Source: Mesorhizobium loti (GTDB lineage: Bacteria; Pseudomonadota; Alphaproteobacteria; Rhizobiales; Rhizobiaceae). From it: a stretch of 64,000 nucleotides of DNA. Positions within the stretch are counted from its first letter, which is position 1. Each line of letters starts with the position of its first letter. Of this stretch, positions 8,301-17,612 are shown in pieces. The stretch covers positions 16,243 through 80,242 of the forward strand of contig NZ_LPWA01000114.1 in NCBI RefSeq assembly GCF_001510895.1, given 5' to 3'. Both the position numbers and the translations under genes were made by a program. A model generated the notes under the pieces. It saw nothing but the letters and a program-made list of their open reading frames with translations. It did not search any database and was not told the origin of the DNA.

Positions 8301-9505
8301 ACCGTGATGTCTTCCTCAATGACACGACATTGCGCGACGGCGAGCAGGCGCCCGGTGTCGCCTTTACGACGGCGGAAAAGCTGGAGCTCGCCGAGTCTCT
8401 CGCGGCCGCCGGCGTCCCAGAGATCGAGATCGGCACGCCGATCATGGGCGCCGACGAAATCGAAACAATTCGTACCGCAGTCGCGCGGCGTCTCCCGGCT
8501 CGGCTCATGGCGTGGTGCCGGATGAAGGCGCGGGATCTCGATGCGGCGATCGAGTGCGGCGTGGGCGCCGTCAATCTGTCGCTGCCTGCATCCGACATCC
8601 AACTTGCCGCCAAGCTCGGCCTCGATCAGGCGGGAGCGCTCCAGGCCATCGAGGATATGGTTCGGCGCGCAGCCGCTCACGGCTTCTTCGTCGCTGTGGG
8701 CTGCGAGGATGCCTCGCGGGCTGATGGGGATCATCTTGCCCGAGTCATCGAAACGGCTGCGCGCGCCGGGGCAAGCCGCGTCAGGCTGGCCGACACGGTT
8801 GGCGTTCTCGACCCCTTTTCGACTTTCGAACTTGTCGCCCAGCTCATGACGAAGTCTGAAATCGACCTCGAGTTCCATGCGCACAACGATCTCGGCCTTG
8901 CGGCCGCCAACACGCTGGCTGCGATCCGCGCGGGCGCGCGCCATGCCTCCCTCACCGTGCTTGGGCTCGGGGAGCGTGCGGGTAATGCCGCGCTGGAAGA
9001 AGTGGCCGCCGCGATGGCCGTCATCGACGGCGCGGATACCGGCATCGAGCTGTCTGCATTGCCCGACCTCGCCGCCCAGGTGGCTCGCGCCGCCCGCCGG
9101 CAGATCGCGGTTACTAAGCCGGTCGTTGGCGCCGATGTTTTCACGCACGAATCCGGCACTCACGTCGCAGGGATGCTGAAAGACTCGCGCGCCTATCAGG
9201 GGCTCGACCCGGCACTTGTGGGTCGCTGCCCTCGTATCGTCATCGGTAAGCATTCCGGTGCCACTGCGATTGCCCGCATGCTGAACGAAAACGGTCGCGA
9301 TCTCGACCCGCATCTGGCAGCCGCGGTGGTGGCTCGCGTTCGCCGCAAGGCGGGCGAGATCAAATCGACCCTTACTTCAGCTCAATTGGTCGAGCTCTAC
9401 GATGGAATGTGCAGCGAGGCACGCATCGCGGATCTCGCCGGTCTAGGCCAGCTGTGCGACGCACCCAGCGGCTGCACAGTTGTCCGAGCAGGGAGACATC
9501 AATGA
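8297..9505 (+). CDS. nifV: Homocitrate synthase NifV (402 aa)
   Basis: Condenses acetyl-CoA with 2-oxoglutarate to homocitrate, the organic ligand of FeMo-co. LNDTTLRDGEQAPGV near residue 5 is the signature of the isopropylmalate/homocitrate synthase family, and FHAHNDLGLAAANTLAA carries the metal-binding His pair. The ATG at 8297 overlaps the nifS stop; an earlier in-frame ATG at 8264 lies inside nifS and is less likely. Many rhizobia lack nifV and rely on plant homocitrate, so its presence is worth noting. It ends in an ATGA overlap with nifW. Confidence 0.94.
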   Translation: MNRDVFLNDTTLRDGEQAPGVAFTTAEKLELAESLAAAGVPEIEIGTPIMGADEIETIRTAVARRLPARLMAWCRMKARDLDAAIECGVGAVNLSLPASDIQLAAKLGLDQAGALQAIEDMVRRAAAHGFFVAVGCEDASRADGDHLARVIETAARAGASRVRLADTVGVLDPFSTFELVAQLMTKSEIDLEFHAHNDLGLAAANTLAAIRAGARHASLTVLGLGERAGNAALEEVAAAMAVIDGADTGIELSALPDLAAQVARAARRQIAVTKPVVGADVFTHESGTHVAGMLKDSRAYQGLDPALVGRCPRIVIGKHSGATAIARMLNENGRDLDPHLAAAVVARVRRKAGEIKSTLTSAQLVELYDGMCSEARIADLAGLGQLCDAPSGCTVVRAGRHQ

Positions 9506-9882
9506 ATTGTTCCGCTGACGGCCGCCCCATCGACGTTACCAACATCCTCGCGCGACTGAAGGGTCTATCGGCCGCTGAGGAGTTCTTCGCGCTTCTTAGG
9601 GTCTCATATGACCCGAAGGTGCTAGATGTCTCCCGGCTTCATATCATGAAGCGCGTGGGCCAATATCTTGCCGAAGAAGATCTATCCGATCTGCCCGACC
9701 AGGTGGTCGCGGCGCGGGCGCGCGCCACACTGCAACGCGCCTATGAGGACTTCGCGACTTCCTCGCCACTCACGCACCGGGTCTTCAAGGTGCTCAAAGA
9801 CCACGACCCGACCAAGCCTGCCACGCCGGGCCGCACCTTCGTCCCGTTCGAGTCCGTACTGAAGCGGTTCGCAAAAGAATGA
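9502..9882 (+). CDS. nifW: Nitrogenase stabilizing/protective protein NifW (126 aa)
   Basis: NifW associates with the MoFe protein and helps protect it from oxygen. Family marks are ILARLKGLSAAEEFFALL, VSYDPKVLDVSRLHIMKRVGQYL and the C-terminal HRVFKVL with TFVPFESVL. The ATG overlaps the nifV stop. It ends the iscA-nifS-nifV-nifW unit, just before the fixA control region. Confidence 0.94.
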   Translation: MNCSADGRPIDVTNILARLKGLSAAEEFFALLRVSYDPKVLDVSRLHIMKRVGQYLAEEDLSDLPDQVVAARARATLQRAYEDFATSSPLTHRVFKVLKDHDPTKPATPGRTFVPFESVLKRFAKE

Positions 9883-9907
9883 GCGTGACATGGTTGCGAC
9901 GCGACAA

Positions 9908-9923
9908 TGTCGAGAACCCGACA
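9908..9923. promoter_or_regulatory. NifA upstream activator sequence (fixABCX)
   Basis: TGT-CGAGAACCCG-ACA is an exact NifA box, 74 bp upstream of the fixA -24/-12 promoter and 26 bp after the nifW stop. Confidence 0.8.
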
Positions 9924-9996
9924 CATCCGGTCGTCATGAACACGCCCCTGCAAGGAACCAACCGAGCCTCCATGAATAGGAGGACGCAACATGACT

Positions 9997-10012
9997 TGGC
10001 ACGAATAGTGCT
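9997..10012 (+). promoter_or_regulatory. Sigma-54 promoter of fixABCX
   Basis: TGGCACGAATAGTGCT has GG-N10-GC spacing and lies 50 bp before the fixA ATG. Confidence 0.88.
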
Positions 10013-10061
10013 GCCGACGAGATCAGACCCGGATCCTGATAGAAGCCCAAAGAGACCGCCA

Positions 10062-10913
10062 ATGCACATCGTAGTCTGCATCAAGCAGGTGCCGGACTCG
10101 GCACAGATACGGGTCCATCCCGTTACGAACACGATCATGCGCCAGGGTGTGCCTACCATCATCAATCCCTACGACCTATTCGCCCTCGAAGAAGCGCTCA
10201 GACTGCGCGACACCTACGGCGGCGAGGTCACCGTGCTCACCATGGGTCCGCCCATGGCAGAGGATGCCTTGCGCAAGGCCCTCGGTTACGGCGCCGACCG
10301 CGCAGTGCTGATGACCGACCGCTATTTTGCCGGCTCCGACACGCTGGCGACCTCGTACGCTCTTTCGCAAGCAATCGCGAAGGTTGGCGAGACGTTCGGC
10401 ACTCCAGACATCGTCTTCACTGGCAAGCAGACAATCGATGGCGACACCGCCCAGGTCGGGCCCGGCATCGCCAAGCGCCTCGATCTCATGCAACTCACCT
10501 ATGTCGCAAAGATCCCCTCCGTTGACCTCGCTGCGCGCGAGATCAAGGTCGAGCGCCGCTGTGAAGGCGGCACGCAGATGCTCAAGAGCAGGCTGCCCTG
10601 TCTCATCACCATCCTGGAAGGTACAAACGAGATCCGTCGGGGCTCGCTCGAGGACGCCCTGTACGCCGCGCGCAGCCAAGTCCTGAAATGGAGTGCGGCC
10701 GACGCCGGCATTGATGACCTCACCAGATGCGGCCTGCGCGGCTCGCCGACGGTCGTCAAGCGCGTTTTCGCTCCTACTGCGCGGGCGCAAAAGGCAGCAC
10801 TAATCGACACCGCCGAAATGACTTTGCGCGATCTCGCTGACGAACTTATCGCCGCAATCTTAACCCGCCGGCCAGCGCTGGAACAGGAACTCGCCTTCAA
10901 CGGCGGCGAGTGA
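10062..10913 (+). CDS. fixA: Electron-bifurcating flavoprotein beta subunit FixA (283 aa)
   Basis: ETF-beta-type subunit of the FixABCX complex, which sends low-potential electrons from NADH toward nitrogenase by bifurcation with quinone reduction. MHIVVCIKQVPDSA is the standard N-terminus. The in-frame extension back to 9879 overlaps the sigma-54 promoter and is not part of the protein. AMP/FAD-binding ETF-beta sequence includes GGEVTVLTMGPP and GKQTIDGDTAQVGP. First gene of the fixABCX operon. Confidence 0.96.
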   Translation: MHIVVCIKQVPDSAQIRVHPVTNTIMRQGVPTIINPYDLFALEEALRLRDTYGGEVTVLTMGPPMAEDALRKALGYGADRAVLMTDRYFAGSDTLATSYALSQAIAKVGETFGTPDIVFTGKQTIDGDTAQVGPGIAKRLDLMQLTYVAKIPSVDLAAREIKVERRCEGGTQMLKSRLPCLITILEGTNEIRRGSLEDALYAARSQVLKWSAADAGIDDLTRCGLRGSPTVVKRVFAPTARAQKAALIDTAEMTLRDLADELIAAILTRRPALEQELAFNGGE

Positions 10914-10928
10914 CGGCAAGGAGAGATG

Positions 10929-12038
10929 ATGTCGACCGCGAATCGAGAAGCCCCTCGCCCTGCCTCCGGCCGTGCCGGCACAAAGAAGGAGCTACCCGAG
11001 CATTTCAAGGACTATCGGCACGTCTGGGTTTTCATCGAGCTCGAGCGCGGCCAGGTCCATCCCGTATCATTCGAACTGCTCGGTGAAGGCCGCAAGCTCG
11101 CCGACAAGCTTGGCGTCGAGCTTGCGGGCATCGTGCTTGGACCGCCCGGAGAGAGCAATCAGTCTGCGGTAGCCGAGGCTTTCGCTTATGGCGCCGATCT
11201 TGTCTACAACGTTGAGGCGCCGCTACTTGCCGACTATCGCAACGAGCCTTTCACCAAGGCGATGACGGATCTGGTTGATACCCACAAACCCGAGATCCTG
11301 CTTCTCGGGGCGACCACACTCGGCAGGGATCTTGCTGGTTCGGTCGCGACGACCCTGCAGACAGGGCTCACGGCCGACTGCACCGAACTCGACGTCGATG
11401 CCGACGGTTCGCTCGCCGCGACCCGTCCGACTTTCGGCGGTTCGTTGCTATGCACGATCTATACGCTCAATTACCGGCCGCAGATGGCGACAGTGCGACC
11501 GAGGGTCATGCCCATGCCGCAGCGGATGGATAAGCCGGTCGGGCGTGTCATCCGGCACCAGCTATCGGTGGCCGAGGATGACATCATCACCAAAATCCTC
11601 GGCTTCCTGCCCGATAGCCAGTCGGGAAAGGCCAATCTTGCCTATGCCGACGTTGTGGTTGCGGGAGGCCTCGGTCTAGGCGCGGCGGAGAACCTGCAGC
11701 TTGTAAAGGATCTCGCGCGAGCAATTGGCGCCGAGCATGGCTGTTCGCGCCCGTTGGTCCAGAAGGGCTGGCTGTCGGCTGATCGGCAGATCGGCCAAAC
11801 AGGCAAGACCATCCGGCCGAAGCTTTACATAGCGGCTGGGATTTCCGGCGCCATCCAGCACCGGGTTGGTGTCGAAGGGGCAGATCTCATCGTGGCTATC
11901 AACACCGACCCGAACGCGCCGATTTTCGATTTCGCCCACCTCGGGATCGTCACCGACGCGATCCGCTTCCTGCCCGCACTGACGGAGGCCTTCACGCGGC
12001 GGCTGTCGCCCCACAGTCGCGATAAGCTTGCGAGCTAG
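10929..12038 (+). CDS. fixB: Electron-bifurcating flavoprotein alpha subunit FixB (369 aa)
   Basis: ETF-alpha-type FAD subunit of FixABCX. The C-terminal FAD domain shows IGQTGKTIRPKLYIAAGISG and HRVGVEGADLIVAINTDPNAPIF. Two adjacent ATGs (10926, 10929) are possible; AAGGAG at 10918-10923 fits the second better. It starts 15 bp after fixA and stops 10 bp before fixC. Confidence 0.96.
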   Translation: MSTANREAPRPASGRAGTKKELPEHFKDYRHVWVFIELERGQVHPVSFELLGEGRKLADKLGVELAGIVLGPPGESNQSAVAEAFAYGADLVYNVEAPLLADYRNEPFTKAMTDLVDTHKPEILLLGATTLGRDLAGSVATTLQTGLTADCTELDVDADGSLAATRPTFGGSLLCTIYTLNYRPQMATVRPRVMPMPQRMDKPVGRVIRHQLSVAEDDIITKILGFLPDSQSGKANLAYADVVVAGGLGLGAAENLQLVKDLARAIGAEHGCSRPLVQKGWLSADRQIGQTGKTIRPKLYIAAGISGAIQHRVGVEGADLIVAINTDPNAPIFDFAHLGIVTDAIRFLPALTEAFTRRLSPHSRDKLAS

Positions 12039-12048
12039 GGAGCTGGAC

Positions 12049-13356
12049 ATGATCAAGGAAAAATTCGACGCCATTGTTGTTGGGGCCGGCATGTCCGGAA
12101 ACGCTGCTGCTTATACCATGGCAAGCCATGGCCTGAAGGTGCTGCAGTTGGAGCGGGGTGAATATCCGGGCTCCAAGAATGTTCAGGGTGCAATCCTGTA
12201 CGCGAACATGCTGGAGAAGATCATCCCGGATTTCCGCGATGATGCGCCTCTCGAGCGGCATTTGGTTGAACAGCGGCTTTGGGTCATGGACGACACCTCC
12301 CACACCGGTCTTCACTATCGGTCGGACGACTTCAACGAGGCCAAGCCCAACCGCTATACGATCATCCGCGCTCAGTTCGATAAATGGTTTTCGCGTAAGG
12401 TGCGCGAGGCCGGCGCGACGGTCCTGTGCGAGACGACCGTGACGGAACTGGTCCGCGATGCCAAGGACAAGGTAGTCGGCGTCCGCACCGACCGGGCCGG
12501 CGGAGAGATTTTCGCGGACGTTGTCATTCTCGCAGAAGGTGTCTGCGGACTGCTTGGCACGCGCGCCGGGCTTCGCGAGATTCCGAAGCCCAGATCCGTG
12601 GCGCTCGCCGTCAAGGAAATGCATTTCCTGCCTGAAGAGGTCATAGAGCAGCGGTTCGGCCTCAAGGCCGGTGAAGGCTGCGTAGTCGAGGCGGTGGGTA
12701 CGATCTCGCGCAACATGGCCGGGCTTGGCTTCCTTTACACCAACAAGGAGTCGATCTCACTGGGCATCGGCTGCCTCGTTTCGGATTTCGCTGCGATGAT
12801 GGAGAGCCCATATGTCGTACTCGATGCGTTAAAGAACCATCCTTCGATCCGACCGCTGATCGCCGGCTCGGAGGTGAAAGAATATGCCGCGCATCTCATT
12901 CCCGAGGGTGGCTACAGGGCGATTCCACAGCTGTTTGGCGACGGGTGGGTGGTGGTCGGCGATGCTGCGCAGTTGAATAACGCCGTCCACCGCGAGGGTT
13001 CGAACCTCGCCATGACCTCCGGTCGCATCGCGGCTGAGGCAATCATGCAGGTCAAGACTCGCAAGCGGCCGATGACCAAACAGAACCTTGTCCTCTACAA
13101 GACCATGCTGGAGAAGTCCTTCGTGATCAAAGATCTGAAGAAATACAAGGACATGCCGGCCCTGCTCCATACCAATTCCCAAAATTTCTTCACGACCTAC
13201 CCGCAGTTGATGTCAAAGGCGGCTCAGAACTTCGTGCGGGTCGACGGCATCCCGAAAATCGACAAGGAAAAGGCGACCACTGCTGCCGTCATCAAGGCGC
13301 GTTCGCGCCTGGGGCTGGTGAGCGATCTGGTCCGCCTGGCATTCGCCTGGCGCTAG
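12049..13356 (+). CDS. fixC: FixC, ETF-quinone oxidoreductase-type flavoprotein (435 aa)
   Basis: FAD protein of the FixABCX complex that passes one electron of each pair to quinone. The N-terminal dinucleotide fold AIVVGAGMSGNAAAYTMASHG is clear, followed by LERGEYPGSKNVQG. Length matches FixC. The start at 12049 follows GGGAGCTGGAC; a GTG-type extension overlaps fixB. Confidence 0.96.
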   Translation: MIKEKFDAIVVGAGMSGNAAAYTMASHGLKVLQLERGEYPGSKNVQGAILYANMLEKIIPDFRDDAPLERHLVEQRLWVMDDTSHTGLHYRSDDFNEAKPNRYTIIRAQFDKWFSRKVREAGATVLCETTVTELVRDAKDKVVGVRTDRAGGEIFADVVILAEGVCGLLGTRAGLREIPKPRSVALAVKEMHFLPEEVIEQRFGLKAGEGCVVEAVGTISRNMAGLGFLYTNKESISLGIGCLVSDFAAMMESPYVVLDALKNHPSIRPLIAGSEVKEYAAHLIPEGGYRAIPQLFGDGWVVVGDAAQLNNAVHREGSNLAMTSGRIAAEAIMQVKTRKRPMTKQNLVLYKTMLEKSFVIKDLKKYKDMPALLHTNSQNFFTTYPQLMSKAAQNFVRVDGIPKIDKEKATTAAVIKARSRLGLVSDLVRLAFAWR

Positions 13357-13365
13357 GAGGAAGAG

Positions 13366-13659
13366 ATGACAATCGCAGTGTCACGCATTGAGGAGAAACT
13401 TTACCAGAACCGCTACCTGGTCGATCCGGGGCGCCCACATATAAAAGTGCGACCGCACCACAAGCCAAGCGCCAACCTGCTCGCGTTGACCCGCGTCTGC
13501 CCGGCCCAATGTTATGAATTGAACGACAATGGGCAAGTGGAGATCACCGCCGACGGATGCATGGAGTGCGGCACCTGTCGGCTACTGTGCGAGGCCAGTG
13601 GTGAGATCGAGTGGAATTATCCGCGCGGCGGCTTCGGTGTCCTCTTCAAGTTCGGATGA
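13366..13659 (+). CDS. fixX: Ferredoxin-like protein FixX (97 aa)
   Basis: Small iron-sulfur partner of FixC. Cysteines lie in VCPAQCYEL and DGCMECGTCRLLC, and the C-terminal EWNYPRGGFGVLFKFG is typical. AGGAGGAAGAG immediately precedes the ATG. Last gene of fixABCX. Confidence 0.96.
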   Translation: MTIAVSRIEEKLYQNRYLVDPGRPHIKVRPHHKPSANLLALTRVCPAQCYELNDNGQVEITADGCMECGTCRLLCEASGEIEWNYPRGGFGVLFKFG

Positions 13660-13822
13660 CCCGCGCACGCGCGCGCCGTTGCCAGAGCGTGCCGATACCT
13701 GGAATTGCCGCGATTGTAGCATGACAATTTGCAATTGAGCAGGGGCTCGTGAATACTGGGATGTCGCGAGTCGAAAGAAGGCGCTTTGGGAGGAAGCACC
13801 TTGCAACCCCTGAGGTGTTTCC

Positions 13823-15580
13823 ATGGGTCAGGTAATGCGGGATCGGGTGGACGGAGGGCTTCGCAACGCCCAGCCACCTGTCAAAGCCATGCACGGCGCA
13901 AACATCCCGCTCAGGGGAATCTATGAAATATCCGAGATCCTGACTGCTCCGACGCGGCTGGAGATCACGCTTGCCAATGTCGTGAACATTCTCTCCTCGT
14001 TTGTGCAAATGCGTCATGGAGCAATGGTCGTCCAGGGCGCGGACGGGGAGTTGGAGATTGCCGCGACTGCCGGCAACAAACACGCACCTCACTCAGATTG
14101 GCGCCGCTTCATACCGCAGGCCGTGGTAGAGCGGATCTTCGCCATGGGGAGGCCGCTCGTCCTACATGATGTCAGCAAGTCCGAACTATTTCAGGCTGAT
14201 CTCCAAGCGGCTTCGAGCGGCGCCATCATGCCGGTTGCCTTTATCGCAGTGCCAATAGAGGCTGAGGACGAAATCCTCGGTACGCTGTCGATCGACCGTG
14301 TATGGGACGGTGCCGCCAGCGTGCATTACGACGAAGACGTACGCTTCCTGACAATGGTCGCCAAGCTTGTCGGCCGAACCATCCGCCTCCATCGCATGCT
14401 GGGTACAGATCGTCAGCGGCTTGTTGAGGAGGAACGGAGAGCGGAGAAATCGCTCGACGAGAAGGAGACACGTCCTGCGCGCCATTCGCCTGTCAAAATC
14501 GATGGGATCATCGGAGAGAGTGCCGCACTCAAGCAGGTTCTTGAAACCGTCACGATCGTAGCAAGGACCAATTCTACCGTGCTTTTGCGGGGTGAGAGCG
14601 GCACCGGCAAGGAATTTTTTGCGCAGGCCATCCATAAGCTTTCGCCTCGCAGCAAGAAGGCGTTTGTCAAACTGAACTGCGCCGCACTGCCTGAAAGCGT
14701 TTTGGAATCGGAGTTGTTTGGGCATGAAAAGGGCGCCTTCACGGGGGCTGTCTCACAGCGCGCCGGCCGTTTCGAATTAGCGAATGGCGGAACCCTGCTG
14801 CTTGACGAAATCGGCGAGATTTCGCCTGCCTTTCAGGCTAAGCTGTTGCGCGTCTTGCAGGAAGGCGAGTTGGAGCGCGTCGGCGGCACCAGGACGCTAA
14901 CGGTCGACGTCCGGCTCATATGCGCCACCAACAAGGACCTCGAGACGGCTGTCGTGAATGGAGAGTTCAGGGCCGACCTTTACTACCGCATCAATGTGGT
15001 GCCAATCATGTTGCCACCGCTCAGAGAGCGGCCCGGCGATATTCCACGTCTTGCGAAGGCCTTCCTCGATCGATTCAATAGCGAGAACCACCGCGAGCTC
15101 GCCTTCGCGCCGTCGGCGCTTGACCTGATTTCGCAATGCTACTTCCCTGGTAACGTGCGTGAGCTGGAAAACTGCGTGCGAAGGACGGCCACGCTTGCGC
15201 GCTCAAGCACGGTCGCCCCTTCAGATTTCGCCTGCCAGAAAGGCCAATGCCTGTCTTCCCTGCTCTGGAAAGGACGCGATCATTCAAATTGCTCCACTGC
15301 CAGCGATGCGTGCGGCCGCGACAGGATGCCGGTTCAATCGCCGCTGGGTGACACGCGCAGCGCCACCTTCGAGGGCGATCTGGTGCCGGGCAACGCCGGC
15401 GATCCGAACGACCTTGGTTGGGGCGCAACAGGCATGCGTGTGACCGATCGCGCCCGCCTGATCGACGCAATGCAGAAGGCCGGCTGGGTTCAGGCCAAGG
15501 CTGGTCGTATCCTCGGCCTCACGCCACGACAGGTCGGCTATGCCCTGCGTCGGCATGGCATCGAGGTGAAGAAGTTCTAA
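13823..15580 (+). CDS. nifA: Nif-specific sigma-54 activator NifA (585 aa)
   Basis: Master activator of nif/fix genes. An N-terminal GAF domain (about 35-185) is followed by an AAA+ domain (about 225-455) with Walker A GESGTGKE and the sigma-54 contact loop GAFTGA. A C-terminal HTH (AKAGRILGLTPRQVGYALRRHGI) ends the protein. The interdomain cysteines follow C-X11-C-X19-C-X4-C exactly (SQC, ENC, CQKGQC), the mark of oxygen-sensitive NifA of alpha-proteobacteria. GAGGTG precedes the ATG. No -24/-12 element was found in the 163 bp gap after fixX, so read-through from fixABCX or an unseen promoter is likely. Confidence 0.96.
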   Translation: MGQVMRDRVDGGLRNAQPPVKAMHGANIPLRGIYEISEILTAPTRLEITLANVVNILSSFVQMRHGAMVVQGADGELEIAATAGNKHAPHSDWRRFIPQAVVERIFAMGRPLVLHDVSKSELFQADLQAASSGAIMPVAFIAVPIEAEDEILGTLSIDRVWDGAASVHYDEDVRFLTMVAKLVGRTIRLHRMLGTDRQRLVEEERRAEKSLDEKETRPARHSPVKIDGIIGESAALKQVLETVTIVARTNSTVLLRGESGTGKEFFAQAIHKLSPRSKKAFVKLNCAALPESVLESELFGHEKGAFTGAVSQRAGRFELANGGTLLLDEIGEISPAFQAKLLRVLQEGELERVGGTRTLTVDVRLICATNKDLETAVVNGEFRADLYYRINVVPIMLPPLRERPGDIPRLAKAFLDRFNSENHRELAFAPSALDLISQCYFPGNVRELENCVRRTATLARSSTVAPSDFACQKGQCLSSLLWKGRDHSNCSTASDACGRDRMPVQSPLGDTRSATFEGDLVPGNAGDPNDLGWGATGMRVTDRARLIDAMQKAGWVQAKAGRILGLTPRQVGYALRRHGIEVKKF

Positions 15581-15677
15581 ACGCCTGCGACGTCAAACAT
15601 CAGGCCTCCTCGTGCTTCTTGTGAGTGGTGCCTTTCAGACGCCGCTCGCCGGTTCAAGTCGCAAGCCCGACAAAAAT

Positions 15678-15693
15678 TGTGACGTAGCGAACA
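15678..15693. promoter_or_regulatory. NifA upstream activator sequence (nifB operon)
   Basis: TGT-GACGTAGCGA-ACA is an exact NifA box, 55 bp upstream of the nifB -24/-12 promoter. Confidence 0.82.
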
Positions 15694-15747
15694 GGCGGAA
15701 TCGCACATGAAAGTCGACATCTTGAACTGAAACTGCCTTTTTCGAGC

Positions 15748-15763
15748 TGGCACTACTTTTGCG
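15748..15763 (+). promoter_or_regulatory. Sigma-54 promoter of nifB
   Basis: TGGCACTACTTTTGCG has GG-N10-GC spacing and lies 40 bp before the nifB ATG, with a NifA site upstream. Confidence 0.88.
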
Positions 15764-15802
15764 AATTGAACTGCGACGTCCACCCACGAACGGAGCCGTT
15801 CA

Positions 15803-17284
15803 ATGTCCGTACCGGCGATTTCGCTTGAGAGTTTGGTCAGTACCAAATCCTTCGACCAGTTATTGACGAGGGCGAAATCCGCCGGCTGCGCATCTTCATC
15901 CTGCGGCTCGTCCGCAAAGCCGGACGAGATGGATTCCGCTTTGTGGCAGAAGATCAGTGACCATCCATGCTATTCCGAAGAGGCGCACCATTATTTCGCG
16001 CGCATGCATGTGGCGGTCGCGCCAGCCTGCAACATCCAGTGCAACTACTGCAATCGCAAATATGATTGCGCCAATGAAAGCCGGCCTGGAGTCGTCTCGG
16101 AAAAGCTGACCCCAGACCAGGCGCTACGCAAGGTGATCGCGGTCGCCAACGAAGTGCCCCAGCTTTCCGTGCTCGGCATCGCCGGACCGGGCGACGCCTG
16201 TTACGACTGGGACAAGACAAAGGCGACTTTGGAACGCGTCGCCAGGGAAATCCGCGACATCAAGCTGTGCATCTCTACCAACGGGCTCGCGCTACCGGAT
16301 CATGTCGCCGAGCTTGCTGACATGAATGTCGATCACGTGACAATCACCATCAACATGGTCGACCCCGAAATCGGCGCAAAGATCTATCCCTGGATCTTTT
16401 ACAACCATCGCCGCCACACCGGCATCGACGCTGCCAGGATCTTGCACGAGCGGCAGATGTTGGGCCTGGAGATGCTGACCGCGCGCGGCATCCTCACCAA
16501 GATCAATTCGGTGATGATCCCCGGCGTCAACGACGAACACCTGATCGAGGTCAATAAATGGGTTAAGGAGCGCGGCGCGTTCCTGCACAATGTCGTGCCG
16601 CTGATTTCCGACCCGGCGCACGGTACGCATTTCGGCCTGACCGGGCAGCGCGCCCCAACGGCCTTGGAACTGAAGACGGTTCAAGATCGCCTCGAAGGTG
16701 GCGTCAAGCTGATGCGACATTGCCGGCAGTGCCGGGCCGACGCTGTCGGCCTGCTTGGCGAGGATCGTGGCCAGGAATTCACGATCGACCAGGTTTCGGA
16801 TGACATCACCTACGACGCCAGCAAACGCAAGGCCTATCGCGAGGTGGTCGCGCGCGAGCGCGGCGATCACGTGGCGGCCAAGAGCCAAGCGGTCGCGGCC
16901 GTCAAGGCAGCGGGTTCCGGCGAAACACTCGTCATCGCTGTAGCGACCAAGGGCGGCGGCCGGATCAACGAGCATTTCGGCCATTCGAAGGAATTCCAGG
17001 TTTATGAGGCCTCTCAGGGAGGGATCAGCTTCATCGGGCATCGCAAGGTCGAGCAGTATTGCCAAGGCGGCCGAGGCGCGGACACCACCCTCGACGGCGT
17101 CGTAGCTGCGCTCAAAGGCGTCGACATCGTTCTGTGCGCCAAAATCGGAGATTGCCCCAAGGATCAGCTCGCCGAAGCTGGAATCCGGGCAATGGACGTT
17201 TATGGCTACGACTACATCGAGACCGCTATCGGCGCGCTTTACGCCGCCGAGTTTGGGAGCGAAGCACTGGCGGCGACGGCTTGA
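15803..17284 (+). CDS. nifB: FeMo-cofactor biosynthesis radical SAM protein NifB (493 aa)
   Basis: Radical SAM enzyme that builds NifB-co, the 8Fe core precursor of FeMo-co. The SAM cluster motif CNIQCNYC has its cysteines at about residues 76, 80 and 83, and the accessory stretch YDCANESRPGVVSE follows. A C-terminal NifX/NafY-like domain (about 375-480) starts at LVIAVATKGGGRINEHFGH. It opens an operon with fdxN, nifZ and fixU. Confidence 0.97.
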   Translation: MSVPAISLESLVSTKSFDQLLTRAKSAGCASSSCGSSAKPDEMDSALWQKISDHPCYSEEAHHYFARMHVAVAPACNIQCNYCNRKYDCANESRPGVVSEKLTPDQALRKVIAVANEVPQLSVLGIAGPGDACYDWDKTKATLERVAREIRDIKLCISTNGLALPDHVAELADMNVDHVTITINMVDPEIGAKIYPWIFYNHRRHTGIDAARILHERQMLGLEMLTARGILTKINSVMIPGVNDEHLIEVNKWVKERGAFLHNVVPLISDPAHGTHFGLTGQRAPTALELKTVQDRLEGGVKLMRHCRQCRADAVGLLGEDRGQEFTIDQVSDDITYDASKRKAYREVVARERGDHVAAKSQAVAAVKAAGSGETLVIAVATKGGGRINEHFGHSKEFQVYEASQGGISFIGHRKVEQYCQGGRGADTTLDGVVAALKGVDIVLCAKIGDCPKDQLAEAGIRAMDVYGYDYIETAIGALYAAEFGSEALAATA

Positions 17285-17318
17285 GCGTCTCGTCCCCAAC
17301 CGAATCAGGAGTTGAGAA

Positions 17319-17513
17319 ATGGCCTTCAAGATCGTCGCCTCGCAATGCACGCAATGCGGTGCCTGCGAGTTCGAATGTCCCTCGAGCGCGATCAAGTTCA
17401 AGGGTGAGACCTACGTGATCGATCCGGAACAATGCACCGAATGCAAGGGGGCCTTCGAAACCCAGCAATGCGCATCGGTATGCCCGGTGCCGAAGACCTG
17501 CGTTCCCGCCTAA
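17319..17513 (+). CDS. fdxN: 2[4Fe-4S] ferredoxin FdxN (64 aa)
   Basis: Bacterial-type ferredoxin linked to nitrogenase. Two cluster motifs are visible: CTQCGACEFECP and CTECKGAFETQQCASVCP, the second with the insert typical of FdxN. CAGGAGTTGAGAA precedes the ATG. Likely reductant for NifB or for nitrogenase. Confidence 0.96.
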   Translation: MAFKIVASQCTQCGACEFECPSSAIKFKGETYVIDPEQCTECKGAFETQQCASVCPVPKTCVPA

Positions 17514-17612
17514 CCTTTAGTCGGGTCAGTGGCACGGTCGTTTCGCTTCCGGAGAACGCCATGACCTCCTTTGTTGACATACTGCAGCCGCAGGAAAGGA
17601 AGGTAGGTAGGG

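Noticed and set aside
7694..9313. Long open frame of 539 codons on the minus strand
   Set aside because: It is antisense to nifS and nifV, which have full motif support; the open antisense frame is a by-product of high GC content.
16292..17401. 369-codon minus-strand frame
   Set aside because: Antisense to nifB and fdxN, with no recognisable domain.
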